64,000 bases of DNA. Origin: Antrodiella citrinella (taxonomy: Eukaryota > Basidiomycota > Agaricomycetes > Polyporales > Steccherinaceae). Position 1 is the first letter of the stretch. The number at the start of each line of letters is the position of its first letter. Where the stretch lies: assembly GCA_004802725.1 (NCBI GenBank), contig SGPM01000042.1:1-64000 (forward strand), given 5' to 3'. Shown piece after piece: positions 55,515 through 64,000 of the stretch. A model generated the notes under the pieces. It saw only the letters and a list, made by a program, of their open reading frames with translations, was not told the DNA's origin and ran no database searches. The translations under genes and the position numbers were made by a program.

Positions 55515-57734
55515 TCAGCTCCTTGGTTCACGAGGATCCACTTCCCAAGCTGCGTCAATCTCCGCCTTACTCTGGAGGGAAAATTCGAGCGGTTTGGAAA
55601 TGGGGAAGAACGGCTCGCCCAAGACCTCCAGCTGCTTCAGTCGCATCTGCGTAAGGGGCCTATTCTTGTTTACGCTGTACAGTTTGATTCTGTGACATGA
55701 GGAGGTAACGTGAAGGTCCCAGCTATAAAAGACACGCGATGAGACTCCTAAGGCGTCAAGCAATCGGAAGAACCGATTCGACGTACTTCCAAGCCGAACG
55801 GACGAATGTGGGCTCTGTGTTGTTTGAGGAATCCCATGTGCGGACTACGAACTCAAGCCAACCCTCGGCTTCGACTGGGAGGTCGACTTTCCACAGTCTC
55901 CAGGCATGATAATGCTGTCGCGTAGTCAGCAATGCTGTTCCAATACGCTGCTGCGAATGATGTACCTTCTCTGTCATATTCTTGGGTTCGACAGCATACC
56001 ATACATGCCCGCTGGAATTGGTATCAATGGTTCTGTCTTGCTTTTACTTGAAAGGTTTTTACGCTCACCCATCGGGACTGACTTCGACCCTTTCAACCCA
56101 ATTCCCGCCACCGCTATAGGACCAACCTTCCAAGTGAATATTTCCATCGTGGATAATGACTTCCTTATCACGCGGTGACATGATAGCGCTCCTATGGGCA
56201 CATGTTCAGTCATTTCCAAATATTTAGGAGCGAACATGGTCTTACGACACGGGCATTTGACCGATGGAGAATCCATTGCTGATAAGCGAGTTGTGTTTGC
56301 CAATCTGCAACAGCGAGTCAATTGATAATCTGGGGTGAATGCCCTCCTACACACCTGCTGGTTATAATAGAGATACTCCGCACGTTGAACGGGACCATAA
56401 CTCGGCACAGATAGTGCGTTGATCTTATACACCCATTTTGTGCTGCGTGCGCCGATATACCCAGAAACAACTACTCTGAGTGGCCCTCCATGAATCTTTG
56501 GGAGTGGTTTGCCGTTCATCTCCCAAGCGAGGAGAACCTCTTCATTCTGGCGAACTTTGCGGTAGGGGACTGACACAGCATAATTGAATACCTCCAATTT
56601 CCTACGCGTGAAAATGAGCACGAGACAACATAATTGACTCCGCGAAGACTCACTTGAAGTACGTGTCCGCTCCGATGAACTCCATATGCTGGCATTCAGG
56701 CTTGACACCTCCGCATGCGATTTTGAGGACCTTCTTCAATGGGACTCCTCGATAAACGGCGGTGCCGCTGAGGAATATGGTGTCAGTATATCACCTATCC
56801 TCGGCCAGCTCATGAGACACTAACATAGCGCCCTCTCCCCATGGAGCGTTGATCACTGGATATCAACATTCTTAGTCAAAATCATCTACGTAGCACAAGA
56901 AGCCTGGGACTTACGTTCATCCCCATCTCCAGGGTAGAGACCAATCTGCTCAGTACGTCTTGTGCCACTGCATTGAAGAGAGACAGTAAGTTCAGCTTGA
57001 CTAGTGAATTGATCTCGTCAGTATGCGCATATCAAAGCGTTGCGAACGAACCACATACGGAAACTTGGTCGGATCCATAAGGTCCTTCAGGGTAAGCCTA
57101 ACCGGCTTGTTTACCAGACCGCCAATTTCGAGATAGTATGCATCGCGGTCGATATCGGGGACACCGCCATGGTTTCGAATGCTGTTGACACCAAGGTATA
57201 AATAGAGGAACGACATGGAACCAGAATACGCACAAGTGATGTTTGTTGTCCGTGAGTTTACCCTCCATGATACGGTTGAAGCGTGTCTCTCCGTTGTACG
57301 GGAAATCGAGAACGTGCAACATGTCCTCCTTCTCTGTCTGCACCATATACCAGCTGAAATAGATGATGCTCTTCAGACCGAGTGCCTCATGATATTCCTT
57401 CCATCGGTGTCCGATAAGAATAGGGTTGGTCTTGGGCAGCGGATCGACTTGAAACTCTGTAAACCGGCATCAAGACGGCATGTTCAGACGTAGATGATCC
57501 ACGTTGATCAACTAACTCACCAGGGATTAGTGTAAATTTCTTCGTCTTGAGGAGCTCATGAGCTATCTGTTTCCTGTCAGGGTAATCTTCCCATTCCACG
57601 AATCTGCGAGACGGTCAACCTCGGATCTCAAGACAAAATTTGGAACGAACGCACCCTCTCCATCCTGGCCTTTCCTCCGGAAAGAGTTCCTTCAGTGATT
57701 TCCCCCGAAACGTTGGGTTTGTATCTGTGGACAT
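55515..57734 (-). CDS. Sulfite oxidase-like molybdenum enzyme
   Basis: MSTDTNPTFRGKSLKELFPEE opens the protein at 57734; about ten exons follow. The molybdopterin domain shows RNHGGVPDIDRDAYYLEIGGLV and LQCSGTRRTEQIG, where the cysteine binds molybdenum. It continues with NAPWGEGAIG, ECQHMEFIGAD and LLAWEMNGKPLPKIHGGPLRV. The C-terminal dimerisation domain (GGNWVERVEVSPDGGYVW, WRLWKVDLPVEAEGWLEFVVR) is complete, ending DPREPRS. No cytochrome b5, FAD or NADH domain is attached, so this is a sulfite oxidase-type protein rather than nitrate reductase. It would oxidise sulfite to sulfate; subcellular location is not clear from the N-terminus. Confidence 0.9.
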
Positions 57735-58416
57735 CGTAAATAGTCGTGGTCAGAGGGGAGGACCAGAAGGGTGCCTCCTGCCCATCGCTATATTTATGAG
57801 GGGCTACCCTTCTCATTCAACGGACCACAACGGGGTTTCCGTTCTAGACAAGAATCCCATATTTGACAGTTGAGAAGAAAGGAGACCATTCCAAAAAGAA
57901 AGAAAATAGATCCCGAACGACGGTACGTGGTCATAAGGAGCAGGAGGAGTCAACATGTCGTGAGACTTAGTGTCTACGGAAAATAAGTGGTCGGATGGCG
58001 AGTCTTGACTCTTGAGTATCATCTCATATTCAAGAAGTTTCTTGTGTCACTAGTACTGTGAAGGGCAAACTCATGGGGACCTACGGCCGCTGTGCTGTTC
58101 AACCGGAAATTGCCGATCGCAGTCCGGGGCCTATCGGGTTTCGTTCCCGCAGATACCCCTAGGGAAAGGCTCAGCCAGGTCCTAGGGTGAGGTGTACCTA
58201 TAAGCTGAAGGGGAATCCGATTCCGACGTGAGGTCGTTCCGTCTTAAGCCGACATACACACCTGGCGAGCCATGAATTTGTCGAATGTGAACACTATCTA
58301 GAAGTAGAGCTGGTGCACAAGCTGGCTGTAGTTTGCGGATGACGAAGGTTCTAGCCCATCACACCAGGCTAACATGAATCCTGGAGGGTGTGAAATGTTT
58401 GCCCGTCCGTCAAGAA
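57735..58416. other. Intergenic stretch
   Basis: Promoter of the sulfite oxidase gene is not here on its coding side only; this 680-bp block also carries the 3' end of AFG2. No gene recognised. Confidence 0.35.
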
Positions 58417-61400
58417 TCACTCGGCCTGTTTACTCGCCCAGTTCGCGTACCGAGCGACAACGTCTGGGGTAATTTGCTTCTTCATCGCTTTTGCAGCAGA
58501 AATAAACGCCTCTTGAGGTACCTGCGACGACGATGTCAAAGATCATAAAATAGATTTAGGAAAGAGAAAATGAAGAATGCGCACGTGTGGAGCGTCGATA
58601 TTCATCTTCATTGTTAATAACGCAGCCTCTTGACACAACGCTGTCATCTCAGCACCAGAGCAACCTTCGGCCTGTCATCACGGTATAAGCGTACTTCCGT
58701 CATGGATAATACGTCTGAACATACCAAATAAGCAATCTGAGGTATGTCCAAACCCAGTTCAACGCTCATCTTCTTGATACGAATACGGAGAATCTCTTCT
58801 CTGCCTGCTTGGTCTGGAGGACCAACGTACAGGATGCGATCCAATCGCCCGGGACGCATCAGTGCAGAGTCCTGTAGGAACGCGTCAGAATCAAGCACAG
58901 TGTTACGTAAATACTGTACGAGCGGCTTACAATGACATCTGGTCGATTGGTCGCAGCAACCACCGTGACTCCAAGCAACTCCTGAACCCCATCCATCTCA
59001 TTCAGCAGACTGGTAAGGACACCATCGTGTGATCCTCCTGAGTCGGAATCCGAGCGCGAGGAAGCCAGTGCATCAATCTCGTCCTTTGAAACTGGTCGGC
59101 TGTGCGGTCTAACACGGTCATAACTGGAACTCACGAAGAATATGATAGACGGTGACGCTGTCCTGGCCTTCCTAAAGATCTCACGTACAGCTCGCTCAGA
59201 TTCTCCGACGAATTTGTTCAGCAGCTGTGCGATGATGAGCACACTCGCCAAGGTAAGGTAATGAATGGGAAGCGCTTGACTGACCTCAGGACCCTTGACA
59301 GCGACGAAGTTGACACCACTTTCAGTTGCGCAAGCGCGGACCAGCAGAGTCTTACTACAACCAGGCGGTCCATACAAGAGTACACCCTTTGGAGACCGAA
59401 CTCCAAGACGTTCAAAGGCTTCCGGATGCATAAGAGGCCATTCAATCATCTCGCGCAGTTTCTGGATGGTCTCGGCCTGGCCGCCAATGTCGGAATACCG
59501 TACCGGAACTGTGTCTAGGAAGACTGAGCGCAACGCGGAGGGACGAACGCTGGTAAGAGAAGTGAGTAAGTCCTGGAAAGTCAATCTCGGGCTGGTATCT
59601 TGATCGACAGAAGGTAGGTCCGAAGGTGGATCGGAGCTTTGTGAACTCAGCCAACGCTTTATTGCGACAGTTCCAGCTTCGCGAACAACTGCACTGAGAT
59701 CGGCACCAACGTAGCCGTGTGCGCGAGCTGCGATCGACCGTATCTCGTCGAAGGAGAGCGTGTGAGGAGCCTTGCGCAAGAGGACGTTCAGGATAGAGTG
59801 ACGCGCCTGGGCGTCGGGGACGCCTGCATGAATGGTTTGAGTTCTGACGAACCGGATATAGTGGACGGGGAGACATGGACTTGCCAATTTCGATTTCTCT
59901 GTCAAATCTGCCAGGTCGCCGTAGTGCTGGATCGATGGCATTCGGACGGTTAGTTGTCGCTACTACCACGACCCTGTCCTTCCCTCCCTCGGCGGTGTCA
60001 TCTTCTACGCCGTCTAAAATCGTTAGCAGCTGCGCCACGACCCGCTTTTCGACTTCTCCACCGGGGCCATCTTCTCGCCGAGGACACAACGCGTCTACTT
60101 CGTCTAGAACGACTATACAAGGGCTCTTTGCCCGAGCTTCTGCAAAGACGTCCCGGAGCTTGGACTCAGTCTCGCCATGATAGGCTGACGATAATTCGGG
60201 CCCGTTGATGATGAGCACAGATGAATGGGTAGATGCGGCGATGGCGCGGGCCAAGTGTGTTTTGCCTGTACCTGGAGGACCATGCAGCAGGATCCCTCTA
60301 GGCGGTTTCAGTCCTGAGGAAGCACGTTGTCAGTATGGGGCGACGCGAATAGCTGGAACGACCGGACAGAAAAACCACATACCGAAGTGCAGGAATAACT
60401 CTGGGCGAGTTAGAGGTATCTCTATTAAATCGCGAACCTGGGCTATTTGCCTGTCCAGGCCTCCAACAGTACTGTACGCGTCTGTGCCAGCGCTTCGGGA
60501 TACGAATGAACCTTCTGTTGTCTGTGGGACGTGTAAACATCGACGATCCAGAGCCAGTTCAGGTTGGTTGCGCTCACCTGCGGAAACGATTTTTTGGCAT
60601 CGTCGTCTTTCGCGCAATCGACGATCGTGACCACTGTATCCCATCCAACAGTCCATAGATTGGATGACCGGTTTATGTGAAGCTTGACTAAATCCTCGGC
60701 CAAAGCATCAGATGGTTCACCGTCAACGTGACTATGTGTGGACGCAGACACAAATTTGAACCGCCGAAAGACGCCTTCATATGTGACATCTAGGGTTTGT
60801 GCGGCTGTCAAAAACTTGAGATGTACTGTCATATAATCCCATACATGAAGATTGGGCATCGGCGTCGACTTAAAGATAGAAAAGACATACCTAGAGCCTC
60901 TCTCACCAGGAGCGGTAGCCAGTCACGGCGTTTCCCTTTCTCCTGTTCTGCTATTTTCGATGTCGTAGCATTTTTCCGAGGCTCGTCAGAACTCAGAATC
61001 TCCTGCACACGAACACTCCTAGCCTCATGTGCTTGCTTCAAGGACGGTATTCCGGGTGGAAGTTTACCGCTACCGAGCGGGAAAATCTGAACTTTGTCGC
61101 CTTCCACGAGGCCTGCTGTCAAAGCCAGGGGGGATGAGACGAGAACGGCTGAATGTTTAATAGTCAGCACGAGGTCAAGCCCACGTTTGTGCAGATGGTG
61201 CGTATGGATGATTCGGACAAGGAAGTAGATATGGAAAATAGAAGACATACTCACAATCCTGAGAAATTTCTTGCGAGGGCCAGGCAATGCCCACCGCGAA
61301 GATCTGGTAGAATTGAATGATCAGCACCTGGTGAGCATCCACGATCACAAGCAGATGAATGCAGAAGAGGATGTGGAAGATGGGAGTGAGTGGTCCCATC

Positions 61401-61600
61401 GACATCTGATGTGTTCTCACCTTGGCCTGCCCTTCTTTTGCGTTATCCGCCTTTGATAAGGCCAATATGTCGCCTGAGCAGATTTTGGTGGAAGTGAGCA
61501 CCCCAGTGCTGATGATAACGCGCCGCGCGGCACGCGATACGACGCCATCCGAGGCACTTGTAAGTCCCACTTTGAAGGTCCTGCTGGAAATTGTGGACAT
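58417..61600 (-). CDS. AFG2: AAA ATPase Afg2/Drg1 (SPATA5) type
   Basis: A hexameric type II AAA ATPase. The yeast protein releases Rlp24 and other factors from pre-60S ribosomes in the cytoplasm. Start [20 protein letters not shown] at 61600; many exons. The N-domain ends near [11 protein letters not shown]. The first AAA module begins [22 protein letters not shown], with Walker [14 protein letters not shown], Walker [11 protein letters not shown] and arginine region [13 protein letters not shown]. The second has [23 protein letters not shown], Walker [14 protein letters not shown] (the CSKT variant is the Afg2 hallmark), Walker B IIFFDEIDAL restored by a short intron, and [15 protein letters not shown]. 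It ends [21 protein letters not shown]. It is divergent from GPI16. Confidence 0.93.
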
Positions 61601-62095
61601 GTCTCTGTGAAACTGTGAATGGTCAGAGTGCTGTCCAGTGACGATTGTCAAGTCAGAAAACTGACGTACTTATGGTATGATACACAGTTTTCTCAACATA
61701 TACCAGCATGTACAGAGACAATATGACGGATATCTGCCACAGAAGATCGACAAGCCGTGTAGCGAGGGTATCGGAAAGTCCGAGTCGACTACTCGGGATT
61801 GCACCGATTTTATGTACTGTCAACAACCAGAATAACATGAGAATAGGTCCATGCAAAGCAGAATGGCAAAACAATACCTCATACAAAGGAGGACTTCTGA
61901 CGAGCCTCAATATTGTCGTGACTTCAACGTTGAGCCTGAGATTCTTGAGACCAAGCTGATCATACACGGGCGTCAGCGTTAACAGTTACTCAATTAGCGC
62001 TTAGGATAACGACTACTCTTACGCTATCGTCAACAACGTTTCCTCACCTCTCCATCCTTGTGAACAACCATAGGAGTGCCAATTATTTTGGTGGC
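61601..62095. promoter_or_regulatory. Divergent upstream region of AFG2 and GPI16
   Basis: 495 bp between the two start codons. A minus-strand frame of 104 codons (61653-61967) has hydrophobic stretches but begins with GTG, not ATG, and shows no family motif, so it is not called as a gene. Confidence 0.45.
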
Positions 62096-64000
62096 ATGTT
62101 GCTAGGAGGATATCTCAAGTTTGGCTTAATTCTGAGCTTGGGAACGCCTTTTACGCTTGGCAGGATCTTCAATGAGGAGTTCGACGAGACTTTGGCCCTT
62201 CGACCTCTGTTGGATGGAAGACTACTCTCGGCGTTCTCTTTCAAGACACTGCTTAGAGGCGCAACGCCAAGAGATCCAGGGAGTTTAGGTGTAGAAGATG
62301 AAAGTGAGTTTATCCTCCTTCTGACGAACGCAATGCTGAATTCTACCAGCACAACATTATACCCTTTTCCCTCTTGCTCTGGGCCAGATTCTGCGTGAAT
62401 ACGCTGTTACTGAAATGCATATGACCTTGAATGCTGGAAAGTGGGACTATGACCGCTGGGGGTTTCCGGAAGAGACTGGAGTGGGGACTGGAGCAGAGCT
62501 GTGGGCGTATATGGGCAACAGCACGGTCATAAGGTGCGTGTGTTACTTACGATTAGAAATGCATATGTCAATTTCGTAAAATATAGCATGGACGAGCGGT
62601 GGCAAGGCCTACGGAACGCACTCGCTGGACTTTTCTGTGCTTCGCTAGGCTCACTAGACGAGCAGCGTACCACGTCGCCATCCATGACTTTCCGACCGGA
62701 GGGATCCTTACCTCGGTGGTCTTCCGCTCATGAGCTTCGACATGCGACACTTCCGTCAGAGAACGTTTGCACGGAGAATTTAACACCTTTCCTGAAGCTC
62801 TTACCCTGTAAGGGGCTTTCAGGGATTGCAAGCTTACTCAACCCGCATCGGCTTTTCGACTCTGACTGGCACGGCTTAGGCGTACACGTTCGGTACGTGC
62901 ATGATGAAGGCGTCGAGGTACGGCTGAGCTTCCAAGCCGTGTCGGATCCTGTCCGATATTCTCCCTCCGGCGTACGAGGTTTGAACCATTTCTTCTTGTG
63001 GCTAGTGATTGTACACAGTATACTAACGTGTAACCATAGATTGGTCTCTGGGGTCCATCTTCGGCCGCGCGGTTCAAACATCATGTCCTGTTGCTAGCAC
63101 AAGCGTGGTCCGAGTGGCGCTCCCTTTTGAGAAACCGGCATTGATACGCCCCGAACCATCTGTCGTGTCTTCAGACCACGCCATCTTTAGTGTGTCTGAC
63201 GGTTGGTCCTCGTTGTGCGTCTGCAGTGGTGCTCATGCTCACGAGACTCTCTTAGCGGCTAAACCGCTTGACATTTCAATGCAATGGCAAGAGGAGTTTA
63301 AGTTCATGCACCGTGAGTTCGGAACTTCTTACGCGCGTTCTGTCGATCTTGATTAAAGCCCTGTCGATAGCTCTGATGCCTCCCTCTCCACCGCTCACAC
63401 CCATCAGTGTTCAGCGTACGTTGAAAGGTTCGATTCAGTCACAAGGACGCCTCTCGGTTGTGATTACGAACCATCTGCCGATCACCTTACAAACGAGCTA
63501 CCTTGAGACCATGCCATGGCTGCTTCAGTTCTTCCTCCACTCGCTCCAAACATTCCACAATGGTGTTTCACGTGGTATGTCTATTCGATCACACTCTAAC
63601 AATCTCTTGTGGAATCTTATTGATTCATGACCTGCCGACCCAGATGATCTTGTGTCTATAGTGTCCTACACGCCGCCTGTGCCGCATCTGCGCCCCACAT
63701 TATTCCAAGCGTTATTGACACTCCCTCCGAAGGGCACGCTGCACCTCACCATGGATGTTATGAAACCTTTCCTGCGGTATACCGAACACCCACCTGACGC
63801 TGAACGCGGTTGGGATCTTCCACCTGCGGTATTCGTACCCTTGATCAGTGGCTCCGCTGAGGCAACTAACGACACCCACCGCGGAAACGTGGCTGGTCTT
63901 TACTCAAGAAATCAGTCACGTAGGATGTATACCTCCGTCTTACTGGTCGACCTTGCCACCCCGGACTTCAGCATGCCATACAACGTGATCATCATGAGCT
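62096..64000 (+). CDS. GPI16: GPI transamidase subunit Gpi16/PIG-T, 3' end outside window
   Basis: A subunit of the ER complex that attaches GPI anchors to proteins. MLLGGYLKFGLILSLGTPFTLG is a signal peptide. Family blocks follow across several exons: EEFDETLALRPLLDGRLLSAFSF, GATPRDPGSLG, HYTLFPLALGQILREYAVTEMHMTLNAGKWDYDRWGFP, GLRNALAGLFCASLGSLDEQRTTSP, ENVCTENLTPFLKLLPCKG, DWHGLGVHVRYVHDEG, and near the end TSVLLVDLATPDFSMPYNVIIMS. The cysteine in CTENLTPF corresponds to the region that in yeast links to Gpi8 (family knowledge; exact residue not checked). The reading frame is open at 64000, so the C-terminal membrane segment lies beyond the window. Confidence 0.94.

Noticed and set aside
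61653..61967. 104-codon frame with membrane-like stretches between AFG2 and GPI16
   Set aside because: It starts at GTG, contains a plausible intron that would break it, and matches no known small membrane protein.

Overview
The window is nuclear DNA of a filamentous fungus, almost certainly a mushroom-forming basidiomycete (Agaricomycetes). The evidence is short introns of about 50-70 nt with GT..AG borders in nearly every gene, a Plavaka-type transposase, a DUF6532-type protein, several BTB and F-box proteins typical of agaricomycete expansions, a GH12 glucanase, and basidiomycete-like housekeeping proteins. Gene models below were spliced by hand from the sequence. Introns that kept the reading frame and restored known family motifs were preferred. 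CDS coordinates are first base of ATG to last base of stop and include introns.

Left part (1 to about 14.6 kb) is a transposon graveyard. A Plavaka transposase (237-2369, minus) is cut at its C-terminus by an LTR-like repeat (1-277). A DUF6532-like gene lies head to head with it. Two intron-containing tRNA genes, Ser(AGA) and Leu(CAG), stand between repeat fragments. A 1005-bp non-autonomous hAT-like element (9031-10035) with an 8-bp target duplication sits inside a second copy of the LTR-like repeat. A complete-looking two-gene PIF/Harbinger element occupies about 11612-14615.

Middle part (15-24 kb): two BTB-domain genes, a stretch with scattered ambiguous bases, a 0.7-kb inverted repeat able to form a long hairpin (20118-20826), and a large coiled-coil protein with a hydrophobic N-terminus. 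From 24 to 36 kb: a thiamine-diphosphate enzyme next to an alpha/beta hydrolase on the same strand, a predicted pseudokinase lacking the DFG aspartate, an unrecognised multi-exon gene, and pyroglutamyl peptidase.

Right part (36-64 kb) is gene-dense and mostly housekeeping: GH12 glucanase, Ubc1-type E2 with UBA domain, HEM13 (haem synthesis), an F-box protein, GLO3 ArfGAP (COPI traffic), a disordered coiled-coil protein, a short-chain dehydrogenase, an F-box-like protein, APS2 (AP-2 sigma, rebuilt from five short exons), TRP4 (tryptophan synthesis), a secreted Gly/Ser-rich protein, sulfite oxidase, AFG2 (ribosome-biogenesis AAA ATPase) and the 5' part of GPI16 (GPI transamidase), which runs off the end.

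No wholly new multi-gene system could be established. The most unusual items are the long hairpin, the layered transposon insertions whose order can be read, the pseudokinase, and the Kex2-site-bearing secreted Gly-rich protein.
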